Source of the DNA: Spodoptera frugiperda | Lineage: Eukaryota; Arthropoda; Insecta; Lepidoptera; Noctuidae | Reading direction: 5' to 3' | Assembly (NCBI RefSeq): GCF_023101765.2 | Contig: NC_064234.1 | Coordinates: 7,254,001 to 7,318,000, forward strand | DNA length: 64,000 nucleotides | In this document: piece by piece, positions 39,701 through 54,700 of the stretch | How positions within the stretch are numbered: the first letter of the stretch is position 1 | Layout: the number at the start of each line of letters is the position of its first letter | Notes under the pieces: generated by a model | The model's input: the letters and a program-made list of their open reading frames with translations, nothing else | Told to the model about the DNA's origin: nothing | Databases searched by the model: none | Made by a program: the position numbers and the translations under genes

Positions 39701-42700
39701 CAAACAATGTATTAAATTTGAATGTATCAAAGATAGTGATTGCCCGTCTGAGGAGGCCTGTGTTAACTACAAATGTAAGAACGCATGTAGTATACCTCGT
39801 GCCTGCGGCAAAAATGCAGACTGTCTTTCAAGAAATCATATCGGGCACTGTTCATGCTCATCTGGTTATACGGGAGATCCTGTTCTTGGTTGTGTTCCTA
39901 TTCAATACTGCACAAACGACAATAGGTGCTCATCAGGAACAAAGTGTGTTGACAATTTATGTGTTGGTAAGTTTTTTGTATTTCTGTTTCTTGTTTCGTA
40001 ACATCAAACTTGTCATTGGTTTAAATATAATTAATAACTGTATTATTTCTAGGTATATGTCAAAATTCAAGAGACTGCTTAAATGACCAACTATGTATTC
40101 AAAATACATGTCGGGTCACTTGCAACTCGAACAGTACCTGCCCAGATTTTCAATTTTGCTTAAACAGAATTTGTACAAAAGAAGTGCAGTGTTTAACAAA
40201 CGAGGATTGTGCTGATGACGAACGTTGTACTGTGGGAAGAAAAGGTGTACCACAATGCATTAAAGTATGTGAAAGGCATCCATGTGGAAGACAAGCAGTT
40301 TGTGTAGGTAAAAACCATCAACCCACATGTTCGTGTGCACCTGGTTTCTTCGGAGATGCTCTCCAGGGATGTAAAAGAAAAGAATGCGAAAGTGACGCGC
40401 AATGTACTGATGATAAACAATGCCACCAAAATATGTGTAAAATCGCGTGTTTAGTGGAAAATACGTGTGGTGATAATACAATCTGTTCTTCAGAGAAACA
40501 TAAACATGTGTGTTACTGTCAACCCGGCTATACAGGTGACCCTAAAATTGGCTGCATTAAAATTAATAGATGCGCTTCTAATCCATGTGGCAATGGTGCA
40601 GAGTGTAAAAATCTAAGAGATCGCGCTCTATGCGTCTGCCCCGCTGGGTATGTCGGAGACCCTTATGAAGAAGGTTGTCGCAAAGCTCAAGAGTGCAGAT
40701 TCAATAGAGATTGTCCTCCTGTAGCTCGCTGTACGGTTGTCGACGGAATTCGTAAATGTACAGGTTAGTTAAATATTCAGTGCTCGCATTCGTTAGTTTT
40801 AGTTGTTTTCCATATAAAAGCAATTTTAATATCATATTAAAGATCTCTTTCCGGCTATCTGCCGATATGATAAAACAAGAGTGAAATGACACAAGTATTT
40901 ATGTTATTTTGTAGATGCCTGCGAAACTACCAAATGCGGAGCTAACGCTGAATGTATTGCTTCAAGACACAATGGCCAGTGCAAATGTAAGGACGGTTAT
41001 GTTGGTAATGCATCTAGCGAAAAAGGTTGTAAACTGAAGGAAGTCACATGTAAACAAAGAAGTGATTGTGGAGAAGACCAATACTGCCACAATGGTCTTT
41101 GCAAAAGTAAGTTATTCATATTATTATGATAACTTATGTACACTGCTTATACTATTACATAATTATTTATATCGCATTTTTTATTATTTAGGTATATGTT
41201 TAGTGGATGAAGAATGTGGATCATCTGAAAAATGTTTTAATGGACAATGTGTAAACCCTTGCCTAATGGAAAAAGCTTGTGGATTGAATGCTTACTGCCG
41301 AATTGACAATCATGTAGTTCAGTGTAGTTGCCCCCAGAGCTTCACAGGAAATCAAGACGTGGAGTGTGTTAGAAGTAAGTCAAAGTTAAACGTGTTTTGT
41401 AAATATTATTCGAAAAATTTAAAATGGTTTATTAATTTATTTGCATTTATTTCTTTAGTGCCGAGATTGTGCGGAGCAGCAGGAGAATGTGAAGATGGTT
41501 ATATGTGTCAAGATTCCATGTGTGTGCCCAAATGTAAAGCCGATGAAGAGTGTGCCTTGAATGAAAGATGTTCTAAAGGGACATGCTTATGTAAGTTCAA
41601 ATATTGTCTAACGTAAACTTATTTCATAAACAATGTTCGTAATTTTTTAACGTTGCTCCACACTGGCACTTCATGTGTATGTCGTAGGTGCGCTTAAAAT
41701 TACATAATTTCATACCTACACACAACACTTAAACCGGATCAACAATTTGTGAATCACAAACAGTATTGTTGCGGGAATCAAACCCACGACATGTTACGCA
41801 CAAACCCAAATGCTCCGGCAACTATGTAGAAGTCAATTAACTTATTATTCAAATATTTAAGTGTTCTAATGTTTTATTAAATACTATTTATTCAATATAC
41901 AAATCCTATCAATTATGTATAATTACATAATATTATCGTCCTGACAAATGTTTTATGTCAATATGTTTGTTCACAGTAACATGCCGCGTAGACAACGATT
42001 GTTTCTTGGGACATATATGTTTAGGAAACAGTTGTCAGTATGGATGTAGACACGATGAAGATTGTGGACCTGACGAATTTTGCAAAAATAATATCTGCCA
42101 AAATCCTTGTGACAATGATGTTAATCCTTGTGGTCCGAACGCAGCCTGCTCTGTAGTGGAACGAAAAGCTTCTTGTACATGTCTTGAAGGTTTAATACCT
42201 AATCCAACACCTAACATTGGATGTGTGCGAGCTCCGTCGTTATCTTGTCACATGCACACTGACTGTGCTACCGGCTGGCGATGTGAAGATGATCGCTGTC
42301 GTCCTGCCTGCACGCCAGATGGCTCTCAATGTCTTCAAGGCGAACGGTGTGTTGCTGGAGTTTGTCGATACGCCTGTACCTTGGATCAACAGTGTTCTGA
42401 CGAAGAGATCTGTAACGAACGCATTTGCGTAACTGGTTGTCGATCAAATTCCGATTGCCCAAGCCAGCTAGCTTGCTTATCAGGACAATGTATGGATCCT
42501 TGTACTGAACCCGCAACTTGCGGAGCTAATGCCGCTTGTATGATGAAAGATCATCAACCGGTGTGTACATGCCCACCGACTTTGTTCGGAGATCCAAAAA
42601 CTGTTTGCCGGAGAAAAATATCACCATGCAAGGACAATGAGAATTGTCGTGACGGTTTCAATTGCTATGGAGGAACTTGTCAACCATCTTGTAGAAGGTA

Positions 42701-45700
42701 AGAGACATAAAATATATATTACTCCTGTTGTTTGAAGAGTCTGCATCATAAATACGAGTAATAAGTACCTACAATAACCATGTATTTCATATTTTAATCA
42801 TGTATTACAATTTCAGTGACAGCGTTTGTTTATCCAATGAAAAATGTATTCGTGGTATATGCAGAGTGGTATGTAATAGTAATGAAGCCTGCAGCGAAGG
42901 TTACATTTGCGATGGTAGGATTTGCAAGCAAGGCTGTCGAGACGATAACCAATGCGACATTAACCAAGCATGCTTAAATGGGCAATGCAAAGGTAAAAAA
43001 ATGTTTCTACCAGTAATTGTTTATTAAAAAAAAGAGTGATTTAAAAAAACGTCATAATATTTATTTTTTTTGTAGATCCCTGTAGTCAAAACGCAGTGTG
43101 TGGAATTTGTTCAGACTGTAAAGTTCAAAATCATCGCGCTCAGTGCAGTTGCTCCAGCAATTACACCGGCAATCCTCTTGTAGAGTGTAAAAGGAAAACA
43201 ATGCTGTGTGACGGCTTTTGTCCATGTGATGACAGTGGTTACTGCGTCTCACTTTGTGAAACCGATTCCGAGTGTTCATGCGGAGAGAAGTGTTACAATG
43301 GAGCTTGTAGATCTACATGTACTGTACCAAATAAATGCCCAGAAAGACAAATATGCCAAGAAAATGTTTGTATTCCCGGATGTAATTACGATGCTGATTG
43401 TGGTGATGACATGTTATGTTCTTCTAAACTTTGCGTGAAAGCTTGCCGAGAAGATGTTTGCGGCGAGAATGCCGCTTGTTTTGCCATTAAACACCGCGCT
43501 GTATGCAAGTGTCCCAGCGGATACACCGGGGATCCTAAAGAAGAATGTAAACAATACGAATGTTCTAATAATGACGGCTGTGGTGCGGACGAGAAATGTG
43601 AAGATGGCATGTGCAAAAATGTATGTACGGGGGCATGTGGTCTCAATGCTATATGCCGAGCAGTAGACGGTAATCCTCAATGTACTTGCCCACCAAATTA
43701 CATTGGAAATGCAAAGATTGAGTGTTCTAAGCCACCAGCCGGCAGCTGCTTGCGAAACCCTTGTGGGGTGAGTGCACGGTGCCGTGACTTAGAGGAAGGC
43801 CAGTATGAGTGCACGTGTCCACCGAACTGTGCAGGCAATCCTCACAAACAATGTTTCTGCGGCGCTATGGAACCTTGTGCATATAAATCATGTGGCACTA
43901 ATGCTGAGTGTCATATCGGTGCACATGGAGAAGCACAGTGCTTCTGTCCAAGAAACTATCCTAACGGCGATCCAAATATAGAATGTAAGTATTAAAAATG
44001 TTTTTATATTATTTGTTTGCAATAGGCAAATGCTTTTATATACCTATAGTATGTCATATGGACGTACTACGCTCGTTTTTATGAAAAAGGGACCCTTTAT
44101 TGTGTGGTGATTATATTTTGTGTGTACATCCTATTCCCACATTCTGGCTATGTAATCATCTCCATCGCATGAAACCATTTTTAAATCAATTTAACAATTT
44201 CAGGTGCCCAGGAACGCAGTGTTGTTGATTGTAGAACGACTGGTTGTGGAATTAATGGAGAATGCTTAAGAGAAGGCGCAGAATTTGTATGTCGTTGTAT
44301 TCCCGGAACAGAAGGACAAGCTGATGTCGAATGTCACACCAGTGAGTAGATACCATAGATTTTGTCGATCGTTTGACACAATGTAAAAACGCACTCTGTA
44401 CAGTCTGTCTGTACTTCCTTACAGTTGAGTTTTGACATTTTAAAGATATGCCCTATTCATAATTCAGGTTATTAGTGTGGTCTTACTTTTGAACATTATA
44501 AATATTTTCAAAATAAATATGTAATATAGGTTTATGATGCCAACTTTATGTGATAGGTCTTCTACCACATACTTGTAAATACAAATGGTATTTTAATGGG
44601 TCTCAGTTCATCTCTGATATATAGGCGTGGGTACCAAAGGAAGTTTATGTTGAATTCTAAATTACTTTTGCGTAGCAATCCAAACATCCTTAGGAACCCC
44701 TTATTATGAAGGAATGATTCTAATGACCTAAAGCTAATAGAAAAAAATACTTTGTGTACAAATATGTTTGCCATTAAATTTTGATGCCTTAACATATCTG
44801 TACGTAACGGTATGTTTAATTAGTGGAAGCATTCTCACCGTTCGTGCTTAAGTTATCAAACGTCAGTAACATTTTGTTCGGCTTCATGTACATATCGCTT
44901 GTATTATAATATTCCGTTATATACATTATCTCTGGTCATAAACTATCAGTTTCAAAAAGCATGCACTGTCTCGTGAGAAAGTTTCCTCTTCGCGGCTGAA
45001 GGTACCGCTCTTTCGACTCTGCTTTCTTCTTTCACATCTTCCTAGGTATCGAATGTACGAGCGACAAGGATTGCCCAGTAGACAGAGCGTGTCTCAGCTT
45101 ACACTGTGTGGACCCCTGCACAGTGCGAGGTGTATGTGGAGAAGATGCCCTGTGTGTGACCCTGATGCACAAAGCGCAGTGCTCCTGCCCACAGTGCTAT
45201 GTCGGACAGCCGCGGGTTGCATGCCGCCTCGACCCTACGTGCAAATCCACACACGAAAACAATACCACATTCACATGTTCTGAAGTTAAATCTTGCCCTT
45301 CCAAACTGGCTTGTGATCTCAGCACCAATCAGTGCCGCAACCCATGCCTCGGATACCAAAACTGTAGACTAAATCAGAAATGTGAAGTACGAGATCACCG
45401 ACCCATTTGTGTATGTCGGAATGGATTTGCTTTGAATGAAAGAGGAGAATTGACTTGTGCACCAGAACATGCAGAATGTACAAGAGACGAACAGTGTCCA
45501 TCAAATGCGGCCTGTCGTAATTCCAAGTGTGTGAATCCGTGCCAAGCATCTGTTGAGCCAATGTGCCCTAAAGGAAAGCAATGTGAAGTAGTAGATCATC
45601 GCGCTATGTGCGTGTGTGTTGAAGAATGTAATCCATCACTATCAATTTGCTTGAGAGACAGCGGGTGCCCAAGTAACTTAGCATGCAGAGATTTCCAATG

Positions 45701-48700
45701 TAAGGACCCATGCAAAGGCGCTTGTGGTGGTGCTCCATGTTCAGTAGAAGATCACCACCCCGTTTGCAAGTTTTGTCCTAAAGGATTCACACACGATGAG
45801 AAACATGGCTGCATTAAAGGTAATTCTATAGAGAGCAAAAAGTAAAAATATTAATGTACCCATTAGTATATTAGAGTCTTTTATGGATCTTAATAATCTT
45901 GTTTGTTCTTCATTATTACAGGATTTTTTTATAGTTTCTACTCTCATGCGGTTCTTTTTCTATCTTTGTTTTCTGTTGTTTCTAGCATGTTCATATATAT
46001 CTTACTCCACAGTATGTCTTCTTTCTGCATCAGGTAGATTTTCTTGCATGTTATTTTTATTGTAGTGTACATATTATTCATTTTTAAATTAATTTCACGC
46101 TCATTATGGTGTCGGATGCTCTAATTAAATTTACTCTTAACGCTTTTAACGCTTTGGCATTAATACGTTATGCAAAAAACCGCCACGAGACAGAGTTTGC
46201 AGAATAATTTAGAATGCCTACTAGTACACAATACATATGTACGTATATATTACAATTATATAGTGTAATGACAGCTATTTTTTATCTCTTGAATTATATA
46301 ATTTCTTTATAGGGAAAAATATTTATTGCCAATTTTCCCTATTTCTTATGATATCCTTTGAAAAAGCCATTTATTGCGGTACCTATTACTTTTCATTACG
46401 TACTTGCATAATTGGTAATACATTTGATTACCAATGTTTGTGATTGTGGGAATGCATAATTGGTATGCATTTGACTGTGGAATGACTTCCTATTTACACA
46501 ACTATATTTATTTTTATACTTTACGTAATTTTTCCTGTACAGCCCTGTCTATATTTTATTCAACAGGGTCTTATTACAATAATTATTTATTGAACTCCTG
46601 ATTTAAATCAATATTAATAGTGAATTTTGAAACTTAAATTTTTTTTTGAGTTGATATAGTTTTTTTTAAAGCAGTAAATAAGTTTACTTGATTAATAATG
46701 AGAGAAACGTGAAAGACTTATAAAAAAGTGAAGTATACTTATAAAAGTTATATGTACAGCGACAGAGTGTGGCGGTCACGAGCACTGCGCTCCGACGCTG
46801 GCGTGTATCGACGGCCGTTGTGGAGACCCGTGCGCTCGCGGCGGTCCTTGTCTCAATGGCCAACACTGCTCCGTGCTCGATCACCAACCTGTTTGCTCAA
46901 AGGGTAACATAACATACCTACTATTATAGTAGTCAGAATGAGGTAATTTAAATTGATTACCCCTGAAACGTTTAGTTTACATTACCAAAAGGAATTACCC
47001 AAATCGGGATATAAATAACCAATAAATATAAACCGAAAAATTGGATAGCGTAAGTACCTACTAGAAATAATTATATTGATGTCTTTTTAACATGTATTTT
47101 TGTGCAGTGTGTCAGTGCCAAACATCGTCGGATTGCGCGAGATATCCCAATACCATCTGTGACGGCTGTGCTTGTATTCGAGGTTAGTTTATCTTTAACT
47201 TACAAGTATTATTATTATGGGAAACTATTAATTATATTTAATACGGAGGGACGACTTGAACATTGAAATAACACGTAACTGACGTCAGTCGATTGTTGTT
47301 TCTTCTTCTTTCTATCTTAAAAATAAAAGTTTGTTACGTAACATCTTTCTTACATTATATCTTTTTCGTGTTGCGCAGATGGAAAACCCCCAGCCACGAA
47401 CTGTGCGCACTGTCGTCCAGGAGTACCTTGCGATCCGTTCTCCGGCGCCTGCATGGAAAGTAAGTGATGTGCATTGTATATACAGAACATATATAATGCT
47501 AATTATGACTTTAACATTGCTAATTTGAATTAAGCTAACTGTGTTTAAAAGATATTTACGTTAGGACTGAGCCTTCTGTACCTATCGTAATGCTATTTTC
47601 ACATAATTGATGTTTCGTGGACTTTGGCTGTAATACTTGCAAGTCTGCAACTACTATTATTTTTATTATGTGAATAGCAAAACTAACTCCAGATGAACTG
47701 GTCATTGCTATAATTTTTAGTATATCTACCATTTGTCCGATAAAACGCCACAAAATACTGGCTACGATACCTCGGCAGACCCGGCAGGCAATTCTTTGTA
47801 CGGTACTTACATATTCCGAAACACTTTGAGACGGTGTTAGTTTCACAGGATTTTTGTTTGACATCCGGATACGGCTTTAGGCTTAAAGACCGAAACGATA
47901 ATACTTCCAAGAAATACCATTCCGTAAAATTTATGTTTTTTAATTTCTTCATTACAAAGTATTATAACACTGCTGCTGCATACTACCTACTGGCACACTT
48001 TCTTACTATTGGTTGGTCTATTAAGCCTAAACTCGTCAATCTTCTTATTGTTCTTCTTCTCTCTTTACCTTTCTATCTGTAGTAGTTTAGCACTTTAGAG
48101 CACGCATTAGAGCACTGTCGTAGATAGTTTTTCTCAAATACATATTACGCTTCAACTTGTACAATATTATACTTCACAATAATTCTATTTCCCACCTTCC
48201 TTGAAATATTTTAGAAATGTGAATGTTTGAACAAGTAGTTTGTTTACATAAAATCGATTAATAATGGTATTGTCAATTCCTATTAACAGATGGAACTTAT
48301 GTCCCACTAACCGAAAACACTACTACACCAGGAGGAAGCAGTGACTCTGCCACTACTATAGATTCGACTACACCTACTGACAATATTCCACAGTTTACAA
48401 ATACCGATAAGTTCCCTAATAAAACCTCTAATACTCTCATGACCGATTATACAACTACTGACGATACACTTACTGTTAGGAGCTTAATATCAACGACACT
48501 AACTGAAAGGCCGAATTATTCAACTGTTGATGATAAAGTAGGCGAAGATTCTACTACACCAACAAGTACATATAAGAGTTTTGAATCTACTGCTACGGAG
48601 TCTACATGGGGCTCTAGTATTTCTCATGACGTATCAAATAGCGTACCTGGCGATGGGAAAGAATTACACATAACAACATACACTAAAACTTTTACATCTG

Positions 48701-51700
48701 ATGATAATATGACTCCAACCTCACAAACTGTGTCCGATAAAGATTTAGTGACCGTAATTGGAAGCGATAATATGAATCATTCTGCAAGTACTACAGAAAG
48801 TACGGTAACAGCTACATTAGTTCACGACACTACAAATCCTTCTGGTTTAGATAAAGATTTAGTCACAGTAGTTGGAACCGATGATATGAAATATTCTGCA
48901 AGTACTACAGAAAGTACGGTAACAGCTACATTAGTTCACGACACTACAAGTCCTTCTGGTTTAGATAAAGATTTAATCACAGTAGTTGGAAGTGATGGTA
49001 TGAAATATTCTGCAAGTACTACAGAAAGTACTGTAACAGCTACATTAGTTCACGACACTACAAATCCTTCTGGTTTAGATAAAGATTTAGTCACAGTAGT
49101 TGGAACCGATGATATGAAATATTCTTCAAGTACTACAGAAAGTACTGTAACAGCTACATTAGTTCACGACACTACAAGTCACTCTGTTTCCGATAAAGAT
49201 TTAGTCACAGTAGTTGGAACCGATGATATGAAATATTCTGCAAGTTCTACAGAAAGTACTGCAACAGCTACATTAGTTCACGACATTACAAGTCACTCTG
49301 TTTCCGATAAAGATTTAGTCACAGTAGTTGGAACCGATGATATGAAATATTCTTCAAGTACTACAGAAAGTACTGTAACAGCTACATTAGTTCACGACAC
49401 TACAAATCCTTCTGGTTTAGATAAAGATTTAGTCACAGTAGTTGGAACCGATGATATGAAATATTCTGCAAGTACTACAGAAAGTACTGTAACAGCTACA
49501 TTAGTTCACGACACTACAAATCCTTCTGGTTTAGATAAAGATTTAGTCACAGTAGTTGGAACCGATGATATGAAATATTCTTCAAGTACTACAGAAAGTA
49601 CTGTAACAGCTACATTAGTTCACGACACTACAGGTCCCTCTGTTTCCGATAAAGATTCAGTCACAGTAGTTGGAACCGATGATATGAAATATTCTGCAAG
49701 TACTACAGAAAGTACTGTAACAGCTACAATCGTTCACGACACTACAAGTCACTCTGTTTCCGATAAAGATTTAGTCACAGTAGTTGGAACCGATGATATG
49801 AAATATTCTACAAGTACTACAGAAAGTACTGTAACAGCTACATTAGTTCACGACACTACAAGTCACTCTGTTTCCGATAAAGATTCGGTCACAGTAGTTG
49901 GAACCGATGATATGAAATATTCTGCAAGTACTACAGAAAGTACTGTAACAGCTACATTAGTTCACGACACTACAAATCCTTCTGGTTTAGATAAAGATTT
50001 AGTCACAGTAGTTGGAACCGATGATATTAAATATTCTTCAAGTACTACAGAAAGTGCTGTAACAGCTACATTAGTTCATGACACTACAAGTCCCTCTGTT
50101 TCCGATAAAGATTTAGTCACAGTAGTTGGAACCGATGATATGAAATATTCTGCAAGTTCTACAGAAAGTACTGTAACAGCTACATTAGTTCACGACATTA
50201 CAAGTCACTCTGTTTCCGATAAAGATTTAGTCACAGTAGTTGGAACCGATGATATGAAATATTCTGCAAGTACTACAGAAAGTACTGTAACAGCTACATT
50301 AGTTCACGACACTACAAGTCCCTCTGTTTCCGATAAAGATTCAGTCACAGTAGTTGGAACCGATGATATGAAATATTCTGCAAGTACTACAGAAAGTACT
50401 GTAACAGCTACATTAGTTCACGACACTACAAGTCACTCTGTTTCCGATAAAGATTTAGTCACAGTAGTTGGAACCGATGATATGAAATATTCTTCAAGTA
50501 CTACAGAAAGTACTGTAACAGCTACATTAGTTCACGACACTACAAGTCACTCTGTTTCCGATAAAGATTTAGTCACAGTAGTTGGAACCGATGATATGAA
50601 ATATTCTGCAAGTACTACAGAAAGTACTGTAACAGCTACATTAGTTCACGACACTACACGTCCTTCTGATGTAGTAACCAACACATTATTTGCAAAAAGT
50701 AATACAAACACTCACACGGGTAATGGAGCAACTGATATTTCTACAGGTCACCAAGATAATGACTTCACAACGCAAATGACCACACCTTATACTAATATAG
50801 AAAATTATTCATCAATCGATTCCGATGTTCTTCTTCCGAGTAGTAGTACTATTCATGTTGAGAGTACAATGAAACCAGTTACGGAAAAGATTATTGATGG
50901 CAATCATTCGTCGATTGCACCGATTGAAAATAAAAATACAAAAACTCCCACAAATCAACGTAAGATGAATAGTAACTACACAGGCATAACATTAATTGAA
51001 GACCTACCTAGAGAAAATTTATCCACATCAACTTTATCTAACATCTACGATTTAAAAAAACATACTTCTGAAACTAGTACTGAATATAAAACGACTTTGC
51101 CAGTTGACGCTGGAATATATAGTACAAAGTCTGAAATTATTAATGATACCAGCACTACAACTTTAAGAGCAATATATGAAAATAATGATAAAAATCTTAA
51201 CTCTACCACATCCGAAATAACGGCATCAACTTTGGTAGTAACTGAAAGTACAATAGATATTAGTAGAACACAGTCAGTGTCCACTTTAAGCTCATCTGAA
51301 AATATTAGCCAAGTTACAGAAAAAAATACTTTACCGGTAGAAATTGTAACCAGGCCATCTGTTACTACCTTTGTAACTAGTTCTGAAATTGTCGACGGTC
51401 AACGTGAAACGTCAGATATTACAACAGCTGTAACAAATACTGAAGTTCTGAATACATCTGAGTACATGGGTTCCAAAGAGACAGAATATACACCTAATCC
51501 TACTCGAGAAACTACGCCTACTGAGAAAAACACGATAAATAACATGGACTCAATAACGGCGGACACAGAAAGAACTACACTTGAAACTGATGCTACATTC
51601 GATATAAATTTACTAAAATCAACAACAGAAGCGACAACGTCAGATAAGCTCACTAAACCTACTTCGGATGCCTTTGATTCGACTAAGCCTGAAATTGTTA

Positions 51701-54700
51701 CTATGACTGAGTCAACTCTGACTGATAAGGATGACACTCTTGATCCTACCATGAGAAAATCTACTGTTTCGCTCATTGAAGGTTTAACTTCGCAGTTAGA
51801 AGACCACACACCTACTTTGCAAACTACAGAAACACAAACAGTTGGAAATAAACTTTTTACTTTAACGGAAACACCATATTATGTAGCGACTGAGGTTATT
51901 GAAGTCGAAAATAAGTCTGTCTCGGCATACGTAACATCTAGTGTACCAACTATAACTAAAAATGTAGGAACTGAAAAAGAATTAGCAGCAGTTACTACTG
52001 AAACTGCCATAAATCCTAAATACACGACAGAGACAACGGAAACTGATTTTACTCAAATGGAAAGTACTGCTGCTAATAAAATCATAACCAACGAAGGTGA
52101 AAATATGTCAATTCATACAACAGCAGAAACTACAACTACTGAAGTGATAAATCAATTTCCCATAAAACATACTTCTGTGACAAGCATGGACCCAGTAACG
52201 GTAACAATTGCAAAGGATGGATCTGTCCCATCAGAAACGAATACATTTAATAAAGGATTTACTCAAATGACTGATACTGAATTGTATACAACTGAAAGAG
52301 TAAAACCAAATGATAGCGCAGATATAATGACTACAAGTAATCTAAATGAGTTTGTTTCTTCCTCTACATCTGAAATTACTATTACTACAGAAAATCCAAG
52401 CCCACGAAATACAGTTACAGATGGATCAACTGAAACTAAAATACGCACGACAAATAATAAAAATGTTGAAACTACTGTCACCATGGAAACTTCAAGCCTA
52501 CAAGAAACAGTAACTGTTGGATTGGGAGGCTCAACTGAATTTGAAACACACACAATGACTAACAAGAACTTTGAAACTACTGTCACTATGGAAACTCCAA
52601 GTTCACGAGAAACAGTAACTGATGGATTGAGAGGATCAACAGAATCCGGAATAAGTACAATGATAAATAAGAACTCTGAAACTACCATTGGCATGGAAAC
52701 TACTGGCTCACGAGAAACAGTGATTGCTGAAATGGATGGGTCACCTGAAACCAAAATACGCACAACAACTGATAGGAATTTTGAAACTACGGTGGCCATG
52801 GAAACTCCATATCCACAAGAAACAGTTACTGCAGGATTAAATGGATCAACTGAATTTGAAATAAGTACAAGTACTAACAAGGACTTTGGAACCACTGTTT
52901 CTATCGAAACTACAAGCTCACGAGAAACAAGTACTGAAGGTTTTACTGAATCAACCGAATTTAAAATAGGTACTATGACTAATAAGAATTTTGAAAGTAC
53001 TGTTACCACGGAAACTGCTAGCTCACGAGAAACTGTTGTTGATGAATTGGGTGGGTCAATTGAACCTAAAATACAAACAACAACGTATAAGAATTTTGAA
53101 AATACTGCAACTATGGAAACTTTGGGACCACAAAATACAGTAACTGGTAGATTGGATGGATCAACTAAATCCAAAATACATACAACAACTAATAGGAATT
53201 TTGAAACTACGGTCCCTATGGAAACTCCGAGTCCACGAGAAACAGTTACTGAAGGATTACATGGATCAACTGTATTTGAAATAAGTACAATTACTAACAA
53301 GGACTTTGAAACTACTGTTTCTATGGAAACTATCAGCTCACGAGAAACAGTAACTGAAGGCTTTACTGAATCGACAGAATTTAAAATAAGTTCTATGACT
53401 AATAAGAATTTTGAAAGTACTGTTACTACGGAAACTGCTAGCTCAAAAGGAACAGTAATTGATGACTTGGATAGGTCATTGGAACCTAAAATACAAACAA
53501 CAACTAATAGGAATTTTGAAACTACTGTCACTACGGATTCATCAAGCCCACAAAAAACAGTAACTGAAAATACAAGCCCACGAAATATAGTAACAAATGG
53601 ATTGGATGGATTAACCGAATCTAAAATACACTCAACAACCAATAGGAATTTTGAAACTACTGTGACTATGGAAACTCTGAACCTACAAGAAACAATAACT
53701 GAAGGATTTACTAAACCAACAGAATTTAAAATAGGGACAACGACTAAGGAGATTTCTGAAACTACTGTTACCACTGAAACTACAACCCCACAATATACAG
53801 TAACAAACGAAATGATTAAATCAACTGACTCTAAAACTCATACAACAACAAATTATAATTTAGTGGATACCACAATCACTGTGCCTGATCTGAACTCACA
53901 TTATACAGTAACAGATAGGATGATTGAATCAACAGAAGTAATGATAGATGCGACAACTCACAAGAATATGGACAGTATGGATGAAACTACTAGTACTCAA
54001 AATACCCAAGAAATTATAACAGACACGGTGACTAAATCAACTGATTTTAAATTAGGTACCACAAGTAACGATAACTTGACTGAAAGTACAGTCCCTGTAG
54101 TAACTCCAAGCATATACGAAATATTGACAGACACGGTAACTTCAACTGAAATAAATACAGATACCACTACAACAATAACTAACATTTTGGTATCAAATAC
54201 AGGAACGTTAGACACTGAAACTACACAAAATATTGTAATAAATGGTTTGACTGAATCAACAAGTACAGACAGAGTGAGCACAACAACTAATGAGTATTTA
54301 GTTAAGAACACTGTTTCTGTACAAACTTTTAGCCCACAAGATATGGTTCTAGATAATGTAACTGGATCTGTTGATATTAAAATGGATACAACAACGAGTA
54401 AGAGCTTAGATAAAAATTTCGTGACCATGGAAACTTCTGACACTCAAACTACTCAAACAGAAGTAACCAAAGAATGGAATAAATCAAATAAACCAAATAT
54501 TGATTCTACAACGAACAGTAATTTAATTACAGATACTATACCATTGGATACTCAAAGTACCCAAAGTATAGTGACTGATGGATTGAATCTATCAACTGAA
54601 TTAAATAAAGAAATGAGCAAGGAAACAGAAAAGATAACAATAAATAATAATTTAGAAACTAGTACACCCTCTTTAGCCACAAGCAGTACACAAAAAACGG

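Noticed and set aside
47556..47864. Minus-strand frame of 102 codons in intron 26
   Set aside because: Looks like a possible decayed insertion but matches no family I can name; not called as a gene.
48736..50673. Satellite or CRISPR-like array
   Set aside because: The period is 114 bp, in frame throughout, with no spacers. It is coding repeat in a eukaryotic gene.
52263..53774. 503-codon open frame on the minus strand
   Set aside because: It is the antisense shadow of the 35-aa repeat array in exon 27. Its valine/serine-rich sequence follows from Thr codons on the + strand, and it has no start context or splice support.
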